DNA from: a virus
Reading direction: 5' to 3' (one strand)
IMG/VR virus record: IMGVR_UViG_3300046698_000534
Span: 1 to 23,642 of that record
Length of the DNA: 23,642 nucleotides
The number at the start of each line of letters is the position of its first letter. Position 1 is the stretch's first letter. This document shows, one piece after another, positions 7,369-14,274 of this stretch. Below the pieces are notes generated by a model. That model was not told the DNA's origin. It saw only the letters and a list, made by a program, of their open reading frames with translations, and did not search any database. A program made the position numbers and the translations under genes.

Positions 7369-8556
7369 TCATATTGCTGTACCAAATCTATCTCCAGTTA
7401 CACTATACATCATTGTTTCACCACCAAACACTCCATACATTATAATTTTTGGTGATTTATCTTTTGGCCACTTATTAGGTTTTAAACCGTTTGGATTTGA
7501 AACCCCATACATATAAGTATTCAAATCCTCTTTATACTGATCTTCATCTATAATTTTCGTTGATGAAAATTTATCAAAAATTGTTGTAGGTATAAGTTTA
7601 TCACAATCAGGATATTTAAAACAATCCCTACAAGTTTTTTTACCTGTTCCAAAACGAATATCTCTAAATTCTGTCTCCCAAATATCTATTAAAGATTTTT
7701 GTGTAACATTACCATAAGTAGTCATTTTCTTACAGTAGGATCTTTCAGATAAACATGCAACTACATCTCCATTATAAAGCACACCACAACTTCTCCAACC
7801 TGCACTACATACATGTTCATATTGAAGATTATCTGCAAACACAATAGTTTTGGAAGGTTTAATCTTTTCCCATAACATTTTAATACCTTCTTCAGGCAAT
7901 GCATTAGGACCAGTAGTAAGTTGTATTTGCCATAAAAGTTTTCTCTGGCCAATAAAATCTTTAATATCTTGAAGCTCCCAAATATTGTGCTGACCAAAAT
8001 TTGTTACAACAGTTATATTTTTTCCTTCACATTTAGAGTATAAAGAAAGGAGTTCACTGTAAAAACCTAATTCAGATTTACTATTTATAGATAAACCTAT
8101 TCTATCAAAAGATTTTGCAATTTTAGGATATTTTTGAATTAATGTACCATTAGTAACTGCTTTAACTTGGCACTTATAATCTTTCAAAGTTTTAATAATT
8201 TTCTTTAGAAGAGATTCAGAAAGAGTTCCTGGTTCACCGCCAGAAAGAGTAACTTCTTTTACTCCTGTTTGTCCTATTCTATATGCAATAATACAAAGAT
8301 CTTCATCTGATAATTGTCCTTGATTAATGATATCTTTTGATCCGCAGAAAGAACAATTCTTATTACAGTTTGAAGTTATCTCCCATAATACTTCTTCGAG
8401 GGTTAGTGGTGATTTTTGCATAGATTTTTTAATAGTATTATCTTCATCAGCATTAAATAGTATATTTAACAATTTATTATTATCAATAACATTTTTAGGA
8501 TATGGCAAACGTTCAGGTTTATCATTGACGGTTGCAACTCCATATAGTATAGTCAT
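7369..8556 (-). CDS. Radical SAM / SPASM-type protein with terminal YGV motifs
   Basis: A 395-residue radical SAM enzyme. The [4Fe-4S]-AdoMet motif is CNKNCSFC (C64, C68, C71), followed by SGGEP at 105-109. A C-terminal SPASM/twitch-like region carries C250, C257, G263 x4 C268, C275, the GNV-QKSLIDIW signature at 282-293, and CRDC-x5-C (C309, C312, C318); the last Cys of a full SPASM set is missing. SPASM enzymes mostly mature ribosomal peptides or modify proteins. The extra N-terminal 55 residues and the C-terminal tail (330-395) are unusual because they repeat a short motif: LYGV at 4-7, MYGV at 349-352, MYGV at 373-376 and MYSV at 383-386. The gene follows queE by 3 bases, so it may share regulation with the deazaguanine genes, but its substrate is unknown. 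Confidence 0.88.
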   Translation of the reverse strand: MTILYGVATVNDKPERLPYPKNVIDNNKLLNILFNADEDNTIKKSMQKSPLTLEEVLWEITSNCNKNCSFCGSKDIINQGQLSDEDLCIIAYRIGQTGVKEVTLSGGEPGTLSESLLKKIIKTLKDYKCQVKAVTNGTLIQKYPKIAKSFDRIGLSINSKSELGFYSELLSLYSKCEGKNITVVTNFGQHNIWELQDIKDFIGQRKLLWQIQLTTGPNALPEEGIKMLWEKIKPSKTIVFADNLQYEHVCSAGWRSCGVLYNGDVVACLSERSYCKKMTTYGNVTQKSLIDIWETEFRDIRFGTGKKTCRDCFKYPDCDKLIPTTIFDKFSSTKIIDEDQYKEDLNTYMYGVSNPNGLKPNKWPKDKSPKIIMYGVFGGETMMYSVTGDRFGTAI

Positions 8557-8559
8557 AAA

Positions 8560-9330
8560 TTATTTTCCTAAAGCCTGCTCATAAATTAGAATCTGTAAGC
8601 GAGGACTAAAATTAAATCCATGTTTTTTACACAACTCAGCAACCCATGGAGCTTTTTCTTTAAATTGTTTTGTTGTTGCACACTCAGGCATGAGCCATAT
8701 TTGCCTTCTATCAATTTTAAATTTATCAACATATTTTGTAAATAGTTCGTCTAAATCCTTCTCATTACAAATAACAAATTTAAAGGTGCTTGATTTATTT
8801 TGAGTATGCCATTCAAGTGCTTCTACAACATATCGCTTTTTCTCAGGATCACCATTATTGGAAAGCTTTGGGGAACAAATAAATGATGGTCGTAATGTAT
8901 CTACTTCATAAGGTGAATGATAATCATTTAGCCATTTACATTTTGGAATTAATGTAGCATTTGTTTCAAATTCAATATTTAAAGAAGTTTTCCATCTCTC
9001 TTGTGCACATTGACACCATTCAAAGAGATTTTTCTCCTGAATAAGAGCTTCGCCTCCGGTTAACTTAAAAATATCTCCTCTCTGTAGAAATGGAACAAAT
9101 TCTTTATCTTCAAATAACTTAAATAACTCTTCAAAGGTAAATTTATTCTTTACCTTCCATGCAACTGTACTATCACAACCATTCGGATTTTCAGGTGAAG
9201 CCCATCCAGAACAAGTAAGATTACAGAGAGATAAGCGCATGAATATAGCAGGCTTACCAATATTTTTACCTTCTCCTTCTATGGTACTAAAGATTTTGTC
9301 TGAAGAAAGATATATAATTTGTTCACTCAT
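8560..9330 (-). CDS. queE: 7-carboxy-7-deazaguanine synthase (QueE)
   Basis: A 256-residue radical SAM enzyme of the QueE type, which converts 6-carboxytetrahydropterin to 7-carboxy-7-deazaguanine. Evidence: an N-terminal FSTIEGEG substrate motif at 14-21, the FMRLSLCNLTC cluster start, TGGEAL near residue 95 (normally TGGEPL), and a late proline/aromatic C-terminus. The cluster cysteines appear as C36-x3-C40-x11-C52, with C52 in the GCDS context that normally follows the third Cys. Standard radical SAM enzymes have Cx3Cx2C, so an insertion of about nine residues is implied. QueE proteins with expanded motifs are known, which keeps the call firm. Neighbouring queD and folE in the same leftward block strongly support it. 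The start overlaps the stop of the 61-residue gene (ATGA). Confidence 0.9.
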   Translation of the reverse strand: MSEQIIYLSSDKIFSTIEGEGKNIGKPAIFMRLSLCNLTCSGWASPENPNGCDSTVAWKVKNKFTFEELFKLFEDKEFVPFLQRGDIFKLTGGEALIQEKNLFEWCQCAQERWKTSLNIEFETNATLIPKCKWLNDYHSPYEVDTLRPSFICSPKLSNNGDPEKKRYVVEALEWHTQNKSSTFKFVICNEKDLDELFTKYVDKFKIDRRQIWLMPECATTKQFKEKAPWVAELCKKHGFNFSPRLQILIYEQALGK

Positions 9331-9512
9331 AAATCTTCAATTCCATCACGAACTTCATCAGCATCCTTCGCAAGTCTTCTAAGTCGTTTACTAATATATG
9401 TCTCATCCTCACCAGTACAAAGACCACCGAGAGTTGCTGCATCTTTAACAACTTCAATCGGTGATGTAACAACATCAATAGCTGTTCCTAATAATTTTCC
9501 AAATAATCCCAT
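9327..9512 (-). CDS. Small conserved phage protein, MGLF...VTSPIEVVKD type
   Basis: A 61-residue protein. The N-terminal half is amphipathic and hydrophobic (LFGKLLGTAIDVVTSPIEVV), followed by ATLGGLCTGEDETYI and a charged helix (SKRLRRLAKDADEVRDGIEDL). I recall very similar short proteins with a TSPIEVVKD core in many tailed phages, always without known function. The single Cys and the Gly-Gly turn suggest a helix-turn-helix-like packing or membrane contact, which cannot be decided. It sits between queD and queE, 4 bases after the former, and overlaps the latter's ATG with its TGA, so it is co-translated with the deazaguanine genes even if unrelated in function. Confidence 0.75.
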   Translation of the reverse strand: MGLFGKLLGTAIDVVTSPIEVVKDAATLGGLCTGEDETYISKRLRRLAKDADEVRDGIEDL

Positions 9513-9516
9513 ATGT

Positions 9517-10104
9517 TTAATTAGTTATACTAAATTCTGCAGATGTTTTAGGTGTTTCTTTAAATGTAACACTTGAGACAGTCACTTTGAACTTCTCTAA
9601 TTCAGTTTTACATATACTAAAGACCCATTGTGCTAATCTCTCAGATGTTGGAACAAATGGAACTAATATAATTCCTTTTAAAACATCAGCTTCATAATCC
9701 TTTACACCTTCTAATATTCTCGGTGTCCAATAATTATGTTTATGGTTTTCAAAAGCGGGTTCTGTTAATGATGTTATGTGTTTCTTTGCTAAATTTGCCT
9801 TATAAATAAACGGTAGAGGTAAAAATATATTTTCAAGATAAGGATCCTCTACATCTAAAATCCATTTATGGTCCAGTTCTTCATCAATAAACCTTTTAAT
9901 GAAATTAAGGTTTTTGTAGTCGAAAACCATACTCTGTTCATTTAGAATAGTTCCTTCTAGTTGAACTATAAGTTGTCCGAAATGTCCGTGAATTGACTTA
10001 CATTTTGTAAGGTTGTCTAATGAAAGGCAAGTATTTAATACTTGATTATGTACTCGATGAGCATAATCAAAATCAAATGATTTAGAAATTTTCCATTTAT
10101 TCAT
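9517..10104 (-). CDS. queD: 6-carboxytetrahydropterin synthase (QueD), long form
   Basis: A 195-residue member of the 6-pyruvoyl-tetrahydropterin synthase family, converting dihydroneopterin triphosphate (the FolE product) to 6-carboxytetrahydropterin. Visible features: FDYAHR with zinc ligand H16, catalytic Cys C35 followed by IHGH with ligands H39 and H41, MVFDY at 59-63, LDH at 77-79 with the catalytic His, and PTSERLAQWV near the C-terminus. Typical QueD is about 120 residues. Here about 60 extra residues separate LDH from PTSE (roughly 90-150, with NHKHNYWTP and IILVPFVP), so it belongs to a longer-loop variant. The start overlaps the end of the upstream nucleotidyltransferase gene by 8 bases. 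It works between FolE and QueE in the preQ0 pathway. Confidence 0.92.
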   Translation of the reverse strand: MNKWKISKSFDFDYAHRVHNQVLNTCLSLDNLTKCKSIHGHFGQLIVQLEGTILNEQSMVFDYKNLNFIKRFIDEELDHKWILDVEDPYLENIFLPLPFIYKANLAKKHITSLTEPAFENHKHNYWTPRILEGVKDYEADVLKGIILVPFVPTSERLAQWVFSICKTELEKFKVTVSSVTFKETPKTSAEFSITN

Positions 10105-11149
10105 TATGTAATATTATAGATGCACAATGTATTGATTGCAATAATTTTCTCGCTGAGTCTTTAACAATTAGTGTTCTACGCTCATCAGCAGGAATATCCT
10201 TAAAATATTCAGCAAGCAGCTTTTGATATTTACCAATCAAAGGACTAGGCTTAACACCTAGAAAATCCATTATCTCATTTCCGTTCAAAATGATTTCGGT
10301 ATTAGTAGTAACTTCTTCTATCTTCTTTATTATTCTCCTTACTGCTTGCTTTGTTAAAAATCTCTCCTCATAATAAAGTAATGAAACTAACCCTCCAACC
10401 TTCTCTACTAAATTCAACAATTCATATGCATCAGAAGTATCTTCATTTTTCTTAATAGCTTCACGAGCATTTTTATTAATAGGTATACCTACAGCAATCT
10501 TATCCGGATTACCATACTTCCACATATTTGAATCAAACCGTGGTGAATTTGATATCCATGTTGCAACTCCTTCAGGAGTAAAAATAGCATCATTATTTAT
10601 AAATGCAGGATCTAATCCTAGAATATAGAGAGCAGTTTTAGGCTCAGTTGTGAGTTGAATGTTACACCAACCATTCTTTCTCTTCACTCTTTTATATAAT
10701 GCATAATCTGTAAATTTATATCCTATGGAACGAGCAAATGAACCTAAAAGGGCTGAAAAAGTTGTTCCATATCCGTAGAAGAGTTTTTTAAATTCCAATC
10801 CACCTTCCTTTACTACCAGAAAATCAATCATGTATCGCTGATCATCACCCAACAAATTATTCATAACAACCATCATCTGTGCTTTGTTTCCACTAGTCTC
10901 ACAAGCATAATCACTAAGTAGAATTTTCTCTCTCCAACATCCTATCTTTGGTACAAACAAAACATCTAAATCACCTGTAGTTTCCTTCTTACACTTCTTA
11001 AGAGTATTAGGAAAATGAAGATCTCCCAAATAACTAAATTCTTCAACTAACTTCTTTTCTAAGAGGGGTATTTTAGCAACAGGAATTCTTACCGGTTGTA
11101 ATTCAGGCGGAAGATATTTAAAAGCTCCTTTTGATTCTTGATTACTCAT
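10097..11149 (-). CDS. Pol-beta-like nucleotidyltransferase with a CCA-enzyme-like tail motif
   Basis: A 350-residue protein with polymerase-beta-type nucleotidyltransferase features: TGDLDVLF at 58-65 gives the paired metal-binding aspartates D60 and D62, and MIDFLVV at 107-113 supplies the likely third Asp (D109). The usual upstream Gly-Ser is less clear. Near the C-terminus LNGNEIMDFLGVKPSPLIGK (288-307) closely resembles the body/tail motif of class II CCA-adding enzymes and poly(A) polymerases. The region 175-215 is phage-specific and not recognised. Possible roles: tRNA 3'-end repair, or a template-independent polymerase. It lies in one transcript with the kinase and the separate CCA-type head protein, overlapping both neighbours by 8 bases. 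Fold is reasonably certain; substrate is inferred. Confidence 0.7.
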   Translation of the reverse strand: MSNQESKGAFKYLPPELQPVRIPVAKIPLLEKKLVEEFSYLGDLHFPNTLKKCKKETTGDLDVLFVPKIGCWREKILLSDYACETSGNKAQMMVVMNNLLGDDQRYMIDFLVVKEGGLEFKKLFYGYGTTFSALLGSFARSIGYKFTDYALYKRVKRKNGWCNIQLTTEPKTALYILGLDPAFINNDAIFTPEGVATWISNSPRFDSNMWKYGNPDKIAVGIPINKNAREAIKKNEDTSDAYELLNLVEKVGGLVSLLYYEERFLTKQAVRRIIKKIEEVTTNTEIILNGNEIMDFLGVKPSPLIGKYQKLLAEYFKDIPADERRTLIVKDSARKLLQSIHCASIILHNE

Positions 11150-11351
11150 TTTTCTTACTAATAACTTTTTTTGGTATAATAATCTTTATAGAGGATATAT
11201 CTGATTCACGATAGCAATGAGTATAATCAAGTTCCAATGTAATAAATTTATAATTTTTTGGTTTTATCTTATATTTTTCTAATCTTCTTAAAAGGTCTGC
11301 CACACTCAAATAAGCTAGCCCATGTATTTCAATATTATTTTTATTTACCAT
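11142..11351 (-). CDS. Small hypothetical protein (69 aa)
   Basis: A 69-residue basic protein that I do not recognise. It begins with a strand-like EIHGLAYLSV, then a helix (ADLLRRLEKYKIK), a further strand pair (YKFITLELDYTH, SSIKIIIPKKV) and a Lys-rich end. No motif points to a function. Overlaps of 7 bases with the upstream kinase gene and 8 bases with the downstream nucleotidyltransferase gene support it as a real, translationally coupled gene. Confidence 0.65.
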   Translation of the reverse strand: MVNKNNIEIHGLAYLSVADLLRRLEKYKIKPKNYKFITLELDYTHCYRESDISSIKIIIPKKVISKKNE

Positions 11352-11788
11352 AATTTTAAAGAATTTTTAATATTCTCTTCTTGTTTAGCAATAGTAGCTA
11401 GAGGAACATTATGAATATTATTACCTCCATGACGATTTTCAATCACTAAGCTAAAAATAGTATATTTATATTGTTTTGCTTTTTCAAGGTAAAAATTAAA
11501 ATCTGATTCTTTTGTATTAGTATTTGCAACAATAACTAACCCTATCTCTTTCTTAAGAGCTTCCTCAAATTTTGATTTACAGTATGAATGAGCAGCACCT
11601 AGTTTAGTTGCATCAAACTTATATTCTCCTGACTTTGAAAAATAATCATCAGTACAGCAGATTTCATAATTTTCAGCAGCGCCACAACTTACAGATCTTT
11701 CTAGAAGACTACTAATATAATTCGCAAATGTACTCTTACCAGAACCGCTCACAGCACGAGTTATAATAACAACTTTTGAAAGGTTCAT
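11345..11788 (-). CDS. P-loop polynucleotide-kinase-like protein
   Basis: A 147-residue P-loop kinase of the small AAA_33 / polynucleotide kinase type. The Walker A is AVSGSGKST (12-20). CTDDYF at 45-50 resembles the substrate-side DxxF of this group. VANTNT at 87-92 corresponds to the (V)DNTN motif of N4BP2- and PNK-like kinases. NIHNVPLATI near the C-terminus matches the conserved NIHNVP lid segment. Such proteins phosphorylate 5'-OH ends of nucleic acids, although the substrate here is unproven. Together with the RNA ligase, Thg1-like protein and CCA-type enzymes it would complete an end-healing set. A GGAGA Shine-Dalgarno-like run lies about 10 bases before the ATG, inside the end of the upstream gene. 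Confidence 0.82.
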   Translation of the reverse strand: MNLSKVVIITRAVSGSGKSTFANYISSLLERSVSCGAAENYEICCTDDYFSKSGEYKFDATKLGAAHSYCKSKFEEALKKEIGLVIVANTNTKESDFNFYLEKAKQYKYTIFSLVIENRHGGNNIHNVPLATIAKQEENIKNSLKLW

Positions 11789-11791
11789 AAT

Positions 11792-12130
11792 TTATTGTTC
11801 TCCATAATTTTCTTCAATTCCTACAGATACCCAACTATCTCCTAAATCTAATCTTAATACATGATTATTTTTAATCTGATATTCGAATGCATAGCTATCC
11901 TCTGATTTACCAGTTAAATTTTGATATGGTTCAGTTCTTATTTTAAACCTCTTACTAGCTCCAATTTCTTTTAATTTATCTTCTGGAAAATTAGTCCAGT
12001 GTTCTCCGTCCCAAATTGCGCCAAACCCTTTTATTTTTTCTTTATAACTAAAAGTATTTTTTGTTGGCAAATCAAACTTAATATCAATTAAAACATATTT
12101 ACCATTTGGTTGTCTAATTGCACCAATCAT
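11792..12130 (-). CDS. Hypothetical protein (112 aa)
   Basis: A 112-residue protein that I cannot name. The stretch YKEKIKGFGAIWDGEHWTNFPEDKLKEIGA (28-57) resembles the 'GA-x-W-(D/N)...W' pattern of small DUF5710-like domains that occur next to nucleic-acid enzymes; this is a similarity from memory, not a firm assignment. The rest is strand-rich, ending in DSWVSVGIEENYGEQ. It sits between the kinase (3 bases apart) and a Cys-rich protein whose TGA overlaps its ATG. No Shine-Dalgarno is seen, fitting translational coupling. Confidence 0.65.
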   Translation of the reverse strand: MIGAIRQPNGKYVLIDIKFDLPTKNTFSYKEKIKGFGAIWDGEHWTNFPEDKLKEIGASKRFKIRTEPYQNLTGKSEDSYAFEYQIKNNHVLRLDLGDSWVSVGIEENYGEQ

Positions 12131-12459
12131 AAATTTGAAAATCCTTCACTTATACCACGTGCTAGTTTGGCACGATTTTTCTTACTTACTAGTTTAAATA
12201 CATTTTGATAAATTTTTGATGGAATAGATGTCATTTCATGATAATTAGCTCCTTCAAGTTCATTCTCAGTTAACTGTAAAATCTCTTCTGGATCATTACA
12301 TTTTTCTTTTAGAAGAATTAAATTCCTTTTACCACATTTTTCACATTTTTGTTGTTCTTCATCTACCTTACCATCTTCAGCGGTAGTAAAATAAGAATCA
12401 TGCCCATGATTTTTATCTTTTGTAGGACATTGTATAAATACATCTGTGAATTCACTCAT
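12127..12459 (-). CDS. Hypothetical protein with a CxxC pair
   Basis: A 110-residue protein of unknown function. Cysteines at 11, 39 and 42 (CEKCGKRN) plus His residues at 18 and 20 (NHGHD) could bind one zinc ion in the N-terminal half. The C-terminal part is helical and basic (KIYQNVFKLVSKKNRAKLARGI), as in small nucleic-acid-binding proteins. It starts 2 bases after the CCA-type nucleotidyltransferase gene and overlaps the next start by 4 bases (ATGA). The zinc-site proposal is inference from residue spacing. Confidence 0.65.
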   Translation of the reverse strand: MSEFTDVFIQCPTKDKNHGHDSYFTTAEDGKVDEEQQKCEKCGKRNLILLKEKCNDPEEILQLTENELEGANYHEMTSIPSKIYQNVFKLVSKKNRAKLARGISEGFSNL

Positions 12460-12461
12460 AA

Positions 12462-13160
12462 TTATTTCTCTTCTGTTGTAGGTTTAAACCAAATTCCACG
12501 AGTTATTACAAGCCTTCCTAACTCAGGAAATTGATCAAAAATGTAATAAAAAGATTCTTTTGAATTAACTTTAAACATCTTCAATAACTCTTCACGAATT
12601 CGTTCTGTTGAAACTGCTTCAAAATCCCTATGATGATCAAGTCGCCAAAGAGCTTGCGTTGCAGAATGATCCATAGTAAAATTTTTAGTTACAGAAAAAC
12701 GAATTATCCTGAAACTCCTGAGTTTATCTTCCCTAAGGCGATCTGAAGCATTTCCTACAAACCTTAATATCCTATCTTTAATATCTTGTTGACCATTAAA
12801 TAGGTCAATAATTGCACCTGTCCCACAGTTGATGGCTAACGAATTTATAGTCAAGTCCCTTCGGCTTAAATCATCAAAAATTGTACCTATACAAACATTC
12901 TCCGGGTGACGACCGTCAAGATATTCCCCATCTTTTCTGCACAAGACATAATCAGCAGTAGTTTTACCTATCTTTGCACGAATAGTAAAGTATTGAGGAG
13001 TCTCAAGAAAGATTTCTCCACCTTTGTCAATTATATATTGACGCATTGCTTCCCAAGAGGGTGCTTCAACAGCATAATCAATATCTTTAGGTGTATCAAT
13101 ACCAAGCAGCTTATCCCTAACCGCACCACCGACCATATAAACTTTTATGTTTTCTTGCAT
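12462..13160 (-). CDS. Class II CCA-adding enzyme / poly(A) polymerase head domain protein
   Basis: A 232-residue protein with all N-terminal motifs of class II tRNA nucleotidyltransferases: GGAVRD (11-16), DID metal-binding pair (D26, D28), RRDLTINSLA (100-109, motif B), the DLFNGQQDIKDRILR segment (motif C), EDKLRSFRIIRF (144-155, nucleotide-selecting motif D) and STERIREELLKM (motif E). These enzymes add CCA to tRNA 3' ends. Bacterial enzymes run to 380-450 residues with body and tail domains; here the protein stops soon after motif E, so it is a minimal head-and-neck form. The next nucleotidyltransferase (10097-11149) carries a CCA-like tail motif. The start is supported by a promoter 6 bases upstream (TTGCAT, 17, TATTGT). 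Confidence 0.9.
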   Translation of the reverse strand: MQENIKVYMVGGAVRDKLLGIDTPKDIDYAVEAPSWEAMRQYIIDKGGEIFLETPQYFTIRAKIGKTTADYVLCRKDGEYLDGRHPENVCIGTIFDDLSRRDLTINSLAINCGTGAIIDLFNGQQDIKDRILRFVGNASDRLREDKLRSFRIIRFSVTKNFTMDHSATQALWRLDHHRDFEAVSTERIREELLKMFKVNSKESFYYIFDQFPELGRLVITRGIWFKPTTEEK

Positions 13161-13166
13161 ACATAT

Positions 13167-13195
13167 ACAATAAGAAATATATGATTTTTATGCAA
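13167..13195 (-). promoter_or_regulatory. Sigma70-like promoter for the CCA-type gene cluster
   Basis: On the minus strand, TTGCAT (13190-13195), 17 bases, TATTGT (13167-13172), then 6 bases to the ATG at 13160. It lies in the 40-base gap before the block of genes leading to queD, queE and the radical SAM gene. The -35 and part of the spacer (TTGCAT, AAAATCATA) match the promoter at 20207-20234. Confidence 0.5.
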
Positions 13196-13200
13196 GCTTT

Positions 13201-13476
13201 TTATCTATCAATTTGAAGAAGATGTTTATCGAGTTTATTTCTAACTATAGAATAATACTGATAATCCATACTTGCTTGTTGTGGATGAGTATTTTGAGGA
13301 TATAATCCTGCTAAGCGTTCAGCAATTCCAGAAATAGCAGTTAAACACTCAACTACATTTTGCCCCGTAGCAGCTCCAGATTCATTTAAGATTGTTTTGA
13401 TTTTACTATCAAATCTATGCATCACAGATTCTTTTTTAGGTTTACCTGTTTTTAATTTTCGGTTTTCTAATGACAT
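13201..13476 (-). CDS. Hypothetical protein (91 aa)
   Basis: A 91-residue mostly helical protein not recognised. The N-terminus is very basic (RKLKTGKPKKES), followed by helices (MHRFDSKIKTILNES, VVECLTAISGIAERLAGLY) and a C-terminal charged helix. It lacks catalytic motifs and membrane segments. It is downstream of a GATAAATA late-type box whose last base is 7 bases before the ATG, so it may be a late (virion or assembly) gene. The box overlaps the final codons of the upstream 250-residue gene. Confidence 0.65.
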   Translation of the reverse strand: MSLENRKLKTGKPKKESVMHRFDSKIKTILNESGAATGQNVVECLTAISGIAERLAGLYPQNTHPQQASMDYQYYSIVRNKLDKHLLQIDR

Positions 13477-13482
13477 ATATAG

Positions 13483-14235
13483 TTATTTATCTCTTACATG
13501 GGTTGATGCTTGACGGACAAAATTCATTAATTTATTACTTCTTAACTGTTTAGCTTTTTTCCATAAATCTAAAACTTCATCTGTTTTAGGAACGTATGGG
13601 AATAATTTAATAATTTCATTTTCATTTTCTGTATCTCTCCAAGTTTTCTTTGGAAGTCTATCTACAACTTCAGGAATATCTTTATCCCAACCTGGTTCTA
13701 AAACATCTTTATCTCCAGTAACATCTTTATCTCCAGAAAATGCTTTTGATTTTTCACTTGTAGTAAAATCTTTAGGTGATACTTTTTTTGGAGGTGATGC
13801 CTTATGTTTCTGATTTTCATCTTTTTCAAGATTTACAAAACAAGGATATTTTTCTGGATTTTCAAACCATTGAACAATAGCATCAAAAAATTCAACAATT
13901 GTAGCTGCATCCTTATCAATATCTAAACTATAATGAAAAGGAAAAGATCCGCTTGAAGATGCTTTATTGCGGCCAGGTTCATAAAAAAAATAACTAATAC
14001 TATTATTTTTAAATTTTAAATTAACAAATGGAAAAGAATGTTGTGGATAATTTAAATACCAAGTTAGTGAATATATATCACTCTCAAAGGATGTACAAGT
14101 CCATAATCCATATGGACTTGTAACTTCACTATCAACGAGAGCATTTCCTAATTGTTTAAAATATTCACCAGGTTCAGCAGAAAGTTTGCCCTCATTTAAC
14201 TTACAAAATTCATGGAATTTAATAATATCAGCCAT
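13483..14235 (-). CDS. Hypothetical protein with possible capsid-targeting N-terminus
   Basis: A 250-residue acidic protein that I cannot assign. The N-terminus (MADIIKFHEFCKLNEGK) resembles the capsid-targeting leaders of T4 internal proteins (pattern F-x-E-F followed by L/I-x-E and A or G). LNE-G at 13-16 matches the cleavage consensus of the T4 prohead protease. The first 130 residues look folded (WTCTSFESDIYSLTWYLNY, TIVEFFDAIVQWFENPEKYP). Residues 140-190 are low complexity with a GDKDV duplication (168-172, 174-178). The last 50 are a basic helix. If the leader is real, the protein would be packaged in the head. A weak late-like box (ATTAAATA) lies 6 bases before the ATG within an inverted repeat. 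Confidence 0.68.
   Translation of the reverse strand: MADIIKFHEFCKLNEGKLSAEPGEYFKQLGNALVDSEVTSPYGLWTCTSFESDIYSLTWYLNYPQHSFPFVNLKFKNNSISYFFYEPGRNKASSSGSFPFHYSLDIDKDAATIVEFFDAIVQWFENPEKYPCFVNLEKDENQKHKASPPKKVSPKDFTTSEKSKAFSGDKDVTGDKDVLEPGWDKDIPEVVDRLPKKTWRDTENENEIIKLFPYVPKTDEVLDLWKKAKQLRSNKLMNFVRQASTHVRDK
13484..13491 (-). promoter_or_regulatory. T4-type late promoter box (GATAAATA)
   Basis: GATAAATA on the minus strand, 7 bases before the ATG at 13476. It reads through the last codons and stop of the upstream gene (GAT AAA TAA). It matches the NATAAATA late-promoter form known from T4-like phages. Confidence 0.5.
13702..13736. repeat. 18-base direct tandem duplication
   Basis: Two adjacent copies of an 18-base unit (the first 17 bases are identical) inside the 250-residue gene. 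It encodes the GDKDV(T) duplication in the low-complexity linker. Probably replication slippage. Confidence 0.75.
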
Positions 14236-14237
14236 AT

Positions 14238-14261
14238 GAAGTATTTAATCAAAAATACTTC
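14238..14261. repeat. Perfect 9-base inverted repeat before the 250-aa gene
   Basis: GAAGTATTT, 6-base spacer, AAATACTTC. It occupies most of the 39-base gap between two leftward genes and ends 2 bases before the ATG at 14235. It is AT-rich and lacks a following T-run, so it is not a standard terminator; an operator or a start-site hairpin are alternatives. Confidence 0.5.
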
Positions 14262-14274
14262 CAAGTAATAAATA

